From: Clostridiales bacterium
GTDB lineage: Bacteria > Bacillota > Clostridia > Oscillospirales > CAG-382
NCBI GenBank assembly: GCA_003343885.1
Contig: QAKH01000071.1
Span: 1-64,000 of the forward strand
Direction of reading: 5' to 3'
Length of the DNA stretch: 64,000 bases
Below are positions 46,091-55,409 of this stretch, piece by piece (the stretch's first letter is position 1; every line of letters begins with the position of its first letter). The position numbers and the translations under genes were made by a program. The notes under the pieces were generated by a model. The model saw only the letters and a program-made list of their open reading frames with translations, was not told the origin of the DNA and ran no database searches.

Positions 46091-47320
46091 TCATTTTTTT
46101 ACTCTGAGTTTTTTTCCATGTTTTAGCAGCCTGTCAAGCTTGCTGCGATCCCCTTTGTGCTTATTTTTACAAAGTTTCAAGGTGTCCTCGTATAATTTAG
46201 CTACGGATTTTGCAAAAACTTCACTTTGAAAACATTCGGGTAAAACAGTATGCGCTGTTTCACCGGTGTTTTTCTTCAAATCAATTATTCTGTCGAGAGC
46301 CGAAGCGAAAGAGTCGGAGTCATCAAAAAACGCTCCGTTTTCACCGTCGGTAATCGCTTCCTCAAGACATTTTCTGTCTTTTGCAAGAACCGGAACGCCG
46401 CAGAATAAGGCTTCGTAAAATGTAAGCCCTTGGGTCTCGCTCATGGAAGCGCTGGCGAATACGTCGCTCGCATCATAAAAACGGCGTATGTCAGTGTGTT
46501 TTACTCCGTCGCCAACCGTTACTTTTTCTTCCAAACCGAGTTTTTTTACTTTCTTTATTAAAGAATCCTTGTAGGGACCGTCACCTACCGTAAGCAAATG
46601 TACATTGTCGTGAGTCTTGATGTACGAAGCAAAATACTCAAGCAATTCGTCGAGATTTTTCTCTGCCGAAATACGGCCTAAAAATAGGATAAGCCGCTGT
46701 TTGTCAGAAATACCGAGTTGTTTTCTGGTCTCAGCACCGGCTAAAGGATCTTGCGATTTAAGCTCGCTGAAATCTATACCTGTTGGTATAATGCGCATGT
46801 TTATGTCTTTGGAAAAATCTTCGGATGAAACATAGTCATACATTTTTTTTGTAGGAACTATAAGCGCATCGCATTTTTTGAAACAGTGGTTGAGAAAGCG
46901 GGGAACAAGCTTATCACGCACTGCTGAGATTTTTTGGAAAAAACCAATGTAATATTTATAGTCGGTATGAAAAGTATGTATCCATGCCGGCGTATTTTTG
47001 CATTTTGAATGAATATGCCTTGCTGTCATAAACGTTGAAAATTCACAGTTTGTATGGATAATATCAGGATTCCAGTCTATAATTTCATCGACATATTTGC
47101 TTTTTGCCGGAATTCTCATGCGGATTCCCGGATATATAAGAGCAGGAATGCTTGAAAGACAGTAGCTGTCGCCATCCCTATGCGATTTTGTCCCATCAGC
47201 CAAAGTCAGCACTTTCACTTCGTAATTCAATTTTTGCAGTTCTCTTAAAAGTATGCCCAAGGATACTGAAACGCCGTTTTGTTTATCAGCCTGCACATCG
47301 TGAAGCAGTAATATTTTCAT
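46091..47320 (-). CDS. GT4 family glycosyltransferase
   Basis: The protein has 409 residues with two Rossmann domains. The N-terminal half has HDVQADKQNGVSVSLG and PDIIHTNCEF; the C-terminal half has LFLGRISAEKNLDELLEYF, VGDGPYKDSL and the E-x7-E motif SETQGLTFYEALFCGVPVLA. It resembles the 1,2-diacylglycerol 3-glucosyltransferases that build membrane glycolipids, so acceptor lipid is a likely but unproven target. A basic C-terminus (KLDRLLKHGKKLRVKK) could dock it to the membrane. It is divergent from the helicase-like gene. Confidence 0.88.
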   Translation of the reverse strand: MKILLLHDVQADKQNGVSVSLGILLRELQKLNYEVKVLTLADGTKSHRDGDSYCLSSIPALIYPGIRMRIPAKSKYVDEIIDWNPDIIHTNCEFSTFMTARHIHSKCKNTPAWIHTFHTDYKYYIGFFQKISAVRDKLVPRFLNHCFKKCDALIVPTKKMYDYVSSEDFSKDINMRIIPTGIDFSELKSQDPLAGAETRKQLGISDKQRLILFLGRISAEKNLDELLEYFASYIKTHDNVHLLTVGDGPYKDSLIKKVKKLGLEEKVTVGDGVKHTDIRRFYDASDVFASASMSETQGLTFYEALFCGVPVLAKDRKCLEEAITDGENGAFFDDSDSFASALDRIIDLKKNTGETAHTVLPECFQSEVFAKSVAKLYEDTLKLCKNKHKGDRSKLDRLLKHGKKLRVKK

Positions 47321-47386
47321 TGCGTCTTAACCTCCGGTCTTTTATATTTGTTCAAAATCTTAAAAAAGTTTACATTCTTTGATAAC

Positions 47387-47415
47387 ATTATATAATACGC
47401 AAAGTTCAAAGTCAA
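47387..47415 (-). promoter_or_regulatory. Promoter of the glycosyltransferase gene (TTGACT-17-TATAAT)
   Basis: On the minus strand TTGACT (47415-47410) and TATAAT (47392-47387) are 17 bases apart, 67 bases before the start codon. Confidence 0.75.
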
Positions 47416-47496
47416 CAGTGATTAACAATGTTAAGAATATTTTAATCCGAAACAATACAAGTTTTTAAGTTTTTCAAAAAAAAAGAGATATGCGGC

Positions 47497-47525
47497 TTGC
47501 AAAATAATAAAAAAAGTGATATTAT
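47497..47525 (+). promoter_or_regulatory. Promoter of the helicase-like gene (TTGCAA-17-TATTAT)
   Basis: TTGCAA at 47497-47502 and TATTAT at 47520-47525 with a 17-base spacer, about 50 bases before ATG 47574, which has AAGGAGAG upstream. Confidence 0.65.
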
Positions 47526-47573
47526 ATAAAGTGAATATTTGTGTGAAATTTTTGGCTGAAGGAGAGCTCTGAT

Positions 47574-50500
47574 ATGACAAACGGATACAGTAACCTGAAA
47601 CCCAGCATTTCTGTCGAGGCAAGTCCCATATATTCGGCTTCAATTGCTTCGTCAGGCGTATCGCCGGTTATTTCCGTAATCATTTCGGAGCTGCCGGAAA
47701 AAGAGTTTGACCTTTCTGTTTCCATAGTCGGAAAAAGCGCCGGTACTGTTTTTATACAAACCGGTGAGAGAAACTTTGAACGGACGTGTACCGATACATA
47801 TGATCGCCAGGGAAAAAACAGGTTGATAATTCGTTTTGAACAAGGCGATTTTGAAATAAACCGGGAATATCTTTATAACCTTTATAACATTGAGTCGGCC
47901 CAAATTGCATCTTTAACGGCTAAAGTAACGATAGGCATCAAGGAATATCAAGCAGAAACTGAAATAAAACTTGCTCCGGCATATGAATGGCAGGGAATAG
48001 AGTACCACCCTGAATCTCTTGCGAGTTATATATGCAGTACTGAATCAGGAGTGGCAGAGCTTGCCGCGCCGGCAAGGGAAATACAGGAAAGAGAGCAGAA
48101 ACTAAGAGCTTTGGTAAAAAATATACGGGCAAAAAATATAATCTGCGCCGCTCGTGATTCATATAGCCCCGAAAGACGTCAGTCAATAAAAAGCCACGAT
48201 GTCCTGTTGGCACGGGGAACGGTTGTTGCTACGCCTATGGAGCTTGCGGTTCTGTTTTGTGCTTGTGCGGAGTACTTGGATTTGCTGCCGGTACTCGTGT
48301 TTTCGACAAATATGACAGGCAATGTAAGCATGTTCTGCGGAGTAAGGTCAAGCCGGTGTTCTGTGACTTCAGCGGTTTTTGAAAGCCTGTCTGCATTGAG
48401 AGGCGCTATTCAAAAGGGAGAGATAGCGTTATTTGATCCGGCGCTTTTAGCTTCGGCGCAGAATATGGATCCTGTTATGGCGTGTCAGCTTGCAGGCGAG
48501 TATTTCAAGAAATTGACGACTCGTCTGGTCTTGGGCATTGATATAGAAAATTCAAGGCTTAGCGGTGTTTCACCAATGTATGCCGAAAAAAACGGATCGA
48601 ACAAAACTACGGCGGCGCCGAAGGATACGTTAGCTAAAATATATGCGAATTTATCTGAAAACCGCATATTGGATATGTTAGCCGGAGTATATACATGCTG
48701 GGATATAATACCTTTGCTCGGAAAACTTGAATCTGATTCTCTGTATTGCAACGTTTCCGATAAAGAAGCCGCTCGTACAATAAAACCGCTTGAAATAAGC
48801 GATAAAATATCTGCTTTTGCAGGAATTTCAGATAATTTTGCTTCTTTCGCACTTAGGGAAGAAAAGTCTTCTTCCTACAACAAGTCGGAAATGGAAGCGG
48901 TTAGTTTAAAATATGCAAACTTCAGGGAGAAGATTTCACAGAAGAGCTGTGAGATTGCCGGATTATACGAAAAAAAATTTCACGAAACAGCGTCGAGAAT
49001 GTGTTTCGGCAATACCAAAGAAAATCAAAACTACATGATTTGCGGTTTTATGAGAATCACTCGGAGGGAAACCGGAAATACGAGATATTTGCCGCTGGCG
49101 TTTTATAAAGTGAAGCTTTGGAAGGAGTACGATTATTTTTACTCGTTTGTTTCGGATCAGCCGGTAATAAATACCGTGCTTGTGAATTATCTTTCGGGTA
49201 GTGCCCTTCATAAGGAGTTTGCCGGCTGTAAGACGCCGTCAGACGTGTTTATGCAGTTTGAAAATCTTGCTTCTTTTGCACGTAAAAAGCACCAGGCAGA
49301 ATTTTCTGACGTCTGCGTTATTTACGAAAGAGCGCTTATAAAAGCTGATTTTTCTGAATATTTTCTGCGTAATGATATAAAAGCCCATGCTTCAAAAATG
49401 CTTAAAAACAGCAACTATGAGCTCATACTCGCTAGGGGGGCGAAAAGTAATCCGGCAAACAGAGAAAATAAGGCAGATGATGTAGATGCCGGGCAGAAGA
49501 ATAGTTCGGAAAGAGCATATGTACGCTTTGCTCCGAAGCATATAAAAAATATCCTCCAAAATTCTGATAACTGCGTGATTACCGGAAGCTCCGTCAAGGA
49601 AAAAATAGATGTTGCGGTAAATAGGGCGGCGTTGTCTTTTTCAAACGGTGAGACCGTTTTGGTCGCTTCGGAGAATGATGAGTTTCTCGAATGTGTAAGA
49701 AAGGAACTTGAGATATCAGGTCTTTCTGAAGCTGTTATTTGTTTGAATAAGTACGGAAGTACGGACGAACTTGTAAAGGCTATGCTTGAACGAATAGAGA
49801 AGGCGGAGCAGTGGGAGAGGAACGCTTCAGCTCCGGAAGTGCTTTCGAGCGAATTTAGTGACATAGCAGACAAGCTTAAAAAATATGGCAATGCCCTGAC
49901 GGCGCCTGATAAAGACGTATGTATTTCTCCGATTGACGCTGCCGCATCTTATTACAGCGCCGCCGGAAAATGCGGCTGCATGGACTTGCTTGATGTGGAA
50001 AAGTCAGCGTTTGAAGAGTTCACCGCCGCAAAACTGAATAAGCTGTTTGAACTTGCCGAAAAATTAATTAATACTTGCAGCAGCGCTATGATTTCGGCAG
50101 GAATGAGCGAAAGTCAGCCGCTCAAAACGCACCCTCTCTTTGCGCTGTCACCGGAAAAAATGCCGGAACGAGAGGAGCTTTCTCAAGCCTCGGACTTAAT
50201 ATACAGAATATTGCCGGTATTATCCGAATATCGTGAAACATTTTTAGATATAAGCGATAAGTTAGGCTTTTCCATAAATGAATTATCAAACGCAGGTAAT
50301 TTGCTTGCGCTTAATGAGCTGTATCGATTGATTATTTCAGCAAGGGAACTTGACATTCCTTCAGATTTTGAAAAATCGGATATACATAGCTTTGCTGACG
50401 GAACCGGTGAGCTCCAAAGAAATAAAAACCGCATGGAAGCAATTGAGTACCAGCTGAAATTTTTCTCACCTGAGATATTTGAGGACGTAGGAGCGATTTT

Positions 50501-52520
50501 ATCCGGCAATGAAGCTCCGGCAAGAGAGCAGTCAGGCTTTTTGAAAAGATTTCTTGTGAAAATGAATGGAAAAGATGTGCTTCTCCAGTATATAACACCG
50601 GAAAACCGAATGGAATTTGCCAAGCATGATGTTTCTGAAATATACAGGCTTTTGGGCGAATACCGTGATTTAAAAAATTATATGAATTCCGGTAAAAACA
50701 ATTCAAATACCGACGAAAACTCAGTGAAGCTTGCCGAGCTTGTGAAGAATATAAGCAGTACCTTGGCGGAAATTTCTCCGCAAAAGGCTAATAATAAGAA
50801 TTGGCTGAACAGAGTAATTACCAATGTCTTCAAATTCATTTCCTTTGTGGAATCAGATGCGTCTGTTTCGAAAAAATTAACTTATACACGTGCCCGTTTT
50901 GCACAGGTCTATTCAGAAAACGAATGTATGCTTGATAAGCTCTCAAATTTGCTTGGTGCGGATTTTGTTCATATTGAATTTGAAAACGGAGTACTGAATT
51001 ACGACGGACTTTCAGCCTACTTAAGAAAAGTTGAAGAAAATCTTCCGTCATTGCCCGAGTGGATGAAATGGCTTGAGGCAAAGAATAAGGCTTATGACTC
51101 GCTTTCATCATTTTGTGAATACCTTGAGAATCACGGTGCCGGAGGCGATACTGACAGAATATTTGCAGCGTCTCTGCTGCTGCCTGCGACGGAATACCTC
51201 ATACGTAAAAATAAATTTGATGAAAACTATGATTCCGTAAACCGTGCAAAATTCAAATACCGTGAGTTAATAACACGTACTGCGGCATTGGCAGCAGTAA
51301 ATGCAATTGACGCATATAAACAAAGATTAAAACATTATCTTGAAACGGAGAACGTGTCCTCAGTATCAGACGATGCCGGACTGCCGATAGGTGAGTTTAT
51401 ACTAAAGCACAAGGCAAAACTGTTCCGTTTGTTCCCATGCGTAATTGTCAATTCACGGGATACGGGAATTTACTTTGGCGGCGAGTGCGTCGCAGATCAT
51501 CTGATAGCCTGTGATGAAGGCGAAAGCGGAATGTTAAATACCGGCATAATTTCGTGTGCGAAAAAAGTGATGATGCTGTCTTTCGGACCGACTCCTGGTT
51601 TTGCGGCGCAAATGCTGTTAGACGCCGGTGTTACGAGAGCGGACGTATCTTATCACATATATCCGCTTAACAGAAAGTTGGCGGCATGCTTTGGAGACGG
51701 CAAATTTTATAATATGCCGGAGGACGCGTCAACCATTAGTTCAATAACCGTTAACGGTTACATGAGATGTTCAACTGACCTTGCAAATCCGGCAGAAGCT
51801 GAAACTTGCGTATCAAAGGCTGTTGAGCTTGCCGGAAAAAGCGACGGACGTGTGGCAATATTCTGTTTTACTCATGGACAGTATGCGTATATAAGGCATT
51901 TGCTGTGTATCGGAGCGGAAAATGATAAAAAGATAAAAGAACTGCTCGAGCAGCAGAAAATATGCGTAAGAAGTGTCAACGATATATCTTTCGAGCAGTA
52001 TGAAAATGTTATCGTTTCTTTTGCGGCGGCACCTGATAAGGAGGGAACTCCGTGCAGAAGCTCCGGGCTTGGAAACGACAGACAAATCCGAAGCGCAATG
52101 TTAAATATTGCGAACGCATGTGCCGGAGGGGATACAATATTTGTCACATCCCTGTCATTGAAGGAATGTGCGGATTTTGTGAAAAAGGCGCTTGGAACAG
52201 CACAGATGTATATGGCTTTGCTGTTTTCAGCAAGTAAGGTTATACCCATTTCAATTGCTGACAGCCGGAGTTTTGAAAATCCTCTCTCAAGGCACTTGCT
52301 TGGTACATATAAAGACGCTTTTCCCGCTAAAGGAATTTACGATTGCGCGACAGAAGCTGCAGTGTGTGATGATGGCAGGATAGTAATGTACGATTGCTCC
52401 GGTTCTGACGATATACTTGACCGGCTTGCCGTCTGTGAGATGATAGAACGCTCCGGGACAAAGTGCGAGTGCGTTTCTCCGCTCGAAACCGTATTAAAAG
52501 AGGTAAAAGGGAAAAAATAG
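47574..52520 (+). CDS. DUF4011-type SF1 helicase-like protein with degenerate catalytic motifs (pseudoenzyme)
   Basis: The protein has 1,648 residues. The layout follows the large DUF4011/SF1 helicases: a beta domain (1-140), a transglutaminase-like segment (about 170-290), a DUF4011-like start (NLSENRILDMLAGVYTCW near 365), motif I, a long helical insert, motifs II-VI and a C-terminal nuclease-like part. Every active site differs. The motif I site is CVITGSSVKEKIDVAVNRA (no G-K-T/S) near 667; motif II is IACDEGESG near 1314; the motif V/VI region reads SFEQYENVIVSF and RSAMLNIANACAG instead of QGDERD and NVAxTRAR. The transglutaminase Cys-His and nuclease acids are also missing. The frame is intact, so it is under selection as a non-enzymatic scaffold, or the assignment is wrong. 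mreB-like follows. Confidence 0.6.
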   Translation: MTNGYSNLKPSISVEASPIYSASIASSGVSPVISVIISELPEKEFDLSVSIVGKSAGTVFIQTGERNFERTCTDTYDRQGKNRLIIRFEQGDFEINREYLYNLYNIESAQIASLTAKVTIGIKEYQAETEIKLAPAYEWQGIEYHPESLASYICSTESGVAELAAPAREIQEREQKLRALVKNIRAKNIICAARDSYSPERRQSIKSHDVLLARGTVVATPMELAVLFCACAEYLDLLPVLVFSTNMTGNVSMFCGVRSSRCSVTSAVFESLSALRGAIQKGEIALFDPALLASAQNMDPVMACQLAGEYFKKLTTRLVLGIDIENSRLSGVSPMYAEKNGSNKTTAAPKDTLAKIYANLSENRILDMLAGVYTCWDIIPLLGKLESDSLYCNVSDKEAARTIKPLEISDKISAFAGISDNFASFALREEKSSSYNKSEMEAVSLKYANFREKISQKSCEIAGLYEKKFHETASRMCFGNTKENQNYMICGFMRITRRETGNTRYLPLAFYKVKLWKEYDYFYSFVSDQPVINTVLVNYLSGSALHKEFAGCKTPSDVFMQFENLASFARKKHQAEFSDVCVIYERALIKADFSEYFLRNDIKAHASKMLKNSNYELILARGAKSNPANRENKADDVDAGQKNSSERAYVRFAPKHIKNILQNSDNCVITGSSVKEKIDVAVNRAALSFSNGETVLVASENDEFLECVRKELEISGLSEAVICLNKYGSTDELVKAMLERIEKAEQWERNASAPEVLSSEFSDIADKLKKYGNALTAPDKDVCISPIDAAASYYSAAGKCGCMDLLDVEKSAFEEFTAAKLNKLFELAEKLINTCSSAMISAGMSESQPLKTHPLFALSPEKMPEREELSQASDLIYRILPVLSEYRETFLDISDKLGFSINELSNAGNLLALNELYRLIISARELDIPSDFEKSDIHSFADGTGELQRNKNRMEAIEYQLKFFSPEIFEDVGAILSGNEAPAREQSGFLKRFLVKMNGKDVLLQYITPENRMEFAKHDVSEIYRLLGEYRDLKNYMNSGKNNSNTDENSVKLAELVKNISSTLAEISPQKANNKNWLNRVITNVFKFISFVESDASVSKKLTYTRARFAQVYSENECMLDKLSNLLGADFVHIEFENGVLNYDGLSAYLRKVEENLPSLPEWMKWLEAKNKAYDSLSSFCEYLENHGAGGDTDRIFAASLLLPATEYLIRKNKFDENYDSVNRAKFKYRELITRTAALAAVNAIDAYKQRLKHYLETENVSSVSDDAGLPIGEFILKHKAKLFRLFPCVIVNSRDTGIYFGGECVADHLIACDEGESGMLNTGIISCAKKVMMLSFGPTPGFAAQMLLDAGVTRADVSYHIYPLNRKLAACFGDGKFYNMPEDASTISSITVNGYMRCSTDLANPAEAETCVSKAVELAGKSDGRVAIFCFTHGQYAYIRHLLCIGAENDKKIKELLEQQKICVRSVNDISFEQYENVIVSFAAAPDKEGTPCRSSGLGNDRQIRSAMLNIANACAGGDTIFVTSLSLKECADFVKKALGTAQMYMALLFSASKVIPISIADSRSFENPLSRHLLGTYKDAFPAKGIYDCATEAAVCDDGRIVMYDCSGSDDILDRLAVCEMIERSGTKCECVSPLETVLKEVKGKK

Positions 52521-52535
52521 GAAAGGATGTGCAGC

Positions 52536-53555
52536 ATGCCTGTTATTCGGGGAAGCCTTGTCGGAATTGATCTCGGCACGGCGAATTGCCTTGTTTGCAC
52601 TAAGGAAAAAGGAATAGTAATACGAGAACCGTCAGTTGTCAGCTATGATCTCGGTTCTGACAGAGTGCTTGCCATCGGTACCGAAGCCAAGCGGATGATT
52701 GGCAAAACTCCGTACGGCATAACAACGGTCAGACCGTTAAAGGACGGCGTTATTGCAGATTTTGAGCTCACACTGGTAATGATGAAAATGTTTATAAAAA
52801 GAGCTATGCATTCGTCCATTATTTCCCGTCCTCATGTCATAGTATGTATTCCGTACGGGATTACCGAGGTCGAGCAGAGAGCTGTTGAGAATGCAGCTGT
52901 TGAGGCTGGAGCATCAGGCGTGTCGCTGATTGACGAGCCGGTTGCAGCGGCAATAGGAGCAGGACTGCCGATAAGACAGTGCAAGGGAAATATGATTGTG
53001 GATATCGGAGGTGGAACTACTGAGGTTGCGGTGGTAACGGCAGGAGGCGTTGCGGTATCAAAATCCTTGAGAGTTGCCGGCGACAGCTGCGACAAAGCAA
53101 TAGCAGAGTATATAAGAAAGAAATTCAATGTTCTTATTGGAGAAACTACGGCTGAGGAAATAAAAACGGAAATAGGTTCTGTGCATCCTTCAACCGACAT
53201 AGGTATGCTCGAAGTCAGGGGAAGAAATCTTGCAACAGGGCTTCCATCTGTTTTCAATATATATTCACGCGAAATCAATGAAGCAATATCGTCGCCGATA
53301 AACGCAATAGTGGACGTAATAAAGTCTACGCTCGAAGCAACTCCTCCCGAACTTTGCTCCGATCTTTACGACAACGGAATGACTATTTCCGGTGGAGGCG
53401 CTTTACTTGCAGGTTTTCCGTTACTTCTTCAGGAAAGAACCGGTTTACCGGTGACAGTAGCCAAACATCCGCTTGACTGTGTTGCAGACGGCATACTCAA
53501 GGTTATGAGCTCTTCGGTTTTCAGAGGAGTTCTTAAAGAAGTTAAGAAAATATAA
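52536..53555 (+). CDS. MreB/Mbl-like actin homolog
   Basis: About 339 residues from ATG 52536 (MPVIRGSLVGIDLGTANCLV), spaced eight bases after AAAGGA; the ATG at 52527 overlaps that site. Phosphate 1 loop GIDLGTAN, phosphate 2 VDIGGGTTEVAV and adenosine motif SGGGALLAGFP are all present, so ATP binding should be intact. MreB polymers guide lateral cell-wall synthesis. The usual mreC-mreD partners are absent; instead it starts 15 bases after the helicase-like gene, with gpmI next. It may be a second MreB-like filament with a special role. Confidence 0.88.
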   Translation: MPVIRGSLVGIDLGTANCLVCTKEKGIVIREPSVVSYDLGSDRVLAIGTEAKRMIGKTPYGITTVRPLKDGVIADFELTLVMMKMFIKRAMHSSIISRPHVIVCIPYGITEVEQRAVENAAVEAGASGVSLIDEPVAAAIGAGLPIRQCKGNMIVDIGGGTTEVAVVTAGGVAVSKSLRVAGDSCDKAIAEYIRKKFNVLIGETTAEEIKTEIGSVHPSTDIGMLEVRGRNLATGLPSVFNIYSREINEAISSPINAIVDVIKSTLEATPPELCSDLYDNGMTISGGGALLAGFPLLLQERTGLPVTVAKHPLDCVADGILKVMSSSVFRGVLKEVKKI

Positions 53556-53635
53556 TAATTTTAAGTAATTTAAGAAATTAAACAAAATAAATAATTAAAT
53601 AATTTTATAATTTTTATAATATAGGAGATAGAAAA

Positions 53636-55297
53636 ATGAACAAACTCAAAAAAATCCAGTTTAAAAGCAACAACGAATTTCTTTCGGAACGTCCTGTTTT
53701 TGTGATCGTAATGGATGGTGTTGGTATTGCTCCTGAATCCGAAGGCAATGCGGTTAAAAACGCGAAAACACCTACGCTTGATATGCTCATGCAAAAATAC
53801 CCGATGCTTAAGCTTAAGGCGCACGGCACAGCTGTCGGACTTCCCAGTGACGACGACATGGGTAACTCCGAAGTCGGTCACAATGCTCTTGGCGCCGGCC
53901 AGGTTTTTGCTCAGGGCGCAAAACTTGTCTCAAATTCAATAGAGAGCGGTAAGATGTTTGAATCAAAGGCATGGAATGAGGTTGTATCGGTAAAAGATAC
54001 CGGTAAAACTCTCCATTTTATAGGATTGTTTTCCGACGGTAACGTTCATTCTCATATAGATCATCTTAAAGCAATGATTGAAAGAAGCAAAAAGGACGGA
54101 GTAAAGACCGTAAGAATCCATATACTTTTAGACGGAAGGGATGTAGGAGAAACATCAGCACTCGACTATGTAAACCCATTTGAAGAGTTTTTGGCTCAGC
54201 TTAATTCTGACGGATTTGACGCGAAAATCGCTTCCGGCGGCGGAAGAATGAATATCACCATGGATAGATATGAAGCAAACTGGTCAATGGTTGAAAAGGG
54301 ATGGAAGACTCATGTCCTCGGAGAGGGAAGACAGTTTGAGAGCGCAGCGGAAGCAATAGAAACATACCGTAAGGAGCTTTCCTGCATTGACCAAGACCTT
54401 CCTCCTTTTGTCATAGCTAAGGATGGAAAACCGGTAGGCAAAATTACCGACGGCGACAGCGTTGTATTTTATAATTTCCGCGGCGACAGAGCCATAGAAA
54501 TATCAAGAGCTTTCGAGGAAGAGAATTTTGATAAGTTTGACCGTGTTGTGTTCCCGAAGGTGACATATGCAGGTATGCTCGAATATGACGGAGATCTGCA
54601 CATCCCGTCCCGCTACCTTGTAAGCCCTCCTGAAATTACAGGCACAATGGGAGAATTTCTCGCAAATACGGGAGTTACACAGTACGCACTCTCAGAAACG
54701 CAGAAATTCGGCCATGTTACCTATTTCTGGAACGGAAATAAGAGCGGAAAGTTTGATGAGCAAACAGAGCTGTATGAAGAAATAAAGTCAGATATTGTTC
54801 CGTTTGAGCAAAGACCGTGGATGAAGTGTGCACAGATAACCGACAGACTTATTGAGGTTGCAAATGAAGGCAAATTTCGCTTTATGAGAGTAAACTTCCC
54901 AAATGGAGATATGGTTGGCCATACCGGTAACTATCTTGCAACTGTCGTTTCCATGGAAGCGCTTGATTTGTGCCTTGCAAGAATAATTGAAGCGATAGAC
55001 AAAGTCAAAGGCGTTGCAATAATTACGGCTGACCACGGAAACGCTGATGAAATGTATGAAATGGATAAGAAAACCGGACTTCCCAAGAAAGACAAGGAAG
55101 GACACTATAAGGCTAAAACTAGCCATACTCTTAATCCTGTACCATGCATAATTTATGATAACTTTGGTTCTGACAGCTATACTGTTAAGCAGTCTGATAA
55201 TTACGGACTTTCAAACGTCGCTGCAACAGTTGTAAATCTGATGGGATATGAGGCACCTGACTTCTGGGACAGCAGTATGATAGAGATAAACAAGTAA
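53636..55297 (+). CDS. gpmI: 2,3-bisphosphoglycerate-independent phosphoglycerate mutase
   Basis: The protein has 553 residues, slightly longer than the usual ~510. The N-terminal metal site is VIVMDGVGIAP, the phospho-serine lies in DDDMGNSEVGHNALGAGQ, and the second metal site is ITADHGNADEM near 460. It interconverts 3- and 2-phosphoglycerate with manganese. AGGAG precedes the ATG. The 80 bases upstream are extremely AT-rich. fba elsewhere in the window serves the same pathway. Confidence 0.93.
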   Translation: MNKLKKIQFKSNNEFLSERPVFVIVMDGVGIAPESEGNAVKNAKTPTLDMLMQKYPMLKLKAHGTAVGLPSDDDMGNSEVGHNALGAGQVFAQGAKLVSNSIESGKMFESKAWNEVVSVKDTGKTLHFIGLFSDGNVHSHIDHLKAMIERSKKDGVKTVRIHILLDGRDVGETSALDYVNPFEEFLAQLNSDGFDAKIASGGGRMNITMDRYEANWSMVEKGWKTHVLGEGRQFESAAEAIETYRKELSCIDQDLPPFVIAKDGKPVGKITDGDSVVFYNFRGDRAIEISRAFEEENFDKFDRVVFPKVTYAGMLEYDGDLHIPSRYLVSPPEITGTMGEFLANTGVTQYALSETQKFGHVTYFWNGNKSGKFDEQTELYEEIKSDIVPFEQRPWMKCAQITDRLIEVANEGKFRFMRVNFPNGDMVGHTGNYLATVVSMEALDLCLARIIEAIDKVKGVAIITADHGNADEMYEMDKKTGLPKKDKEGHYKAKTSHTLNPVPCIIYDNFGSDSYTVKQSDNYGLSNVAATVVNLMGYEAPDFWDSSMIEINK

Positions 55298-55319
55298 TTT
55301 AATAATTTTATTATTGATT

Positions 55320-55352
55320 AAGCCGTATCGTCTAAAATGGACGGTGCGGCTT
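55320..55352. repeat. Inverted repeat after gpmI
   Basis: AAGCCGTA-CGTC pairs imperfectly with GACG-GTGCGGCTT. No T-run is present on either strand, so terminator function is weak. Confidence 0.4.
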
Positions 55353-55409
55353 GTAAGTAAATAAGCAAAAACTGATATTGTCTTGAAAAAAATGAGGAAG
55401 TGAGTAAAA

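Noticed and set aside
55320..55352. Terminator call for the hairpin after gpmI
   Set aside because: There is no T-run on either strand; kept only as an inverted repeat.
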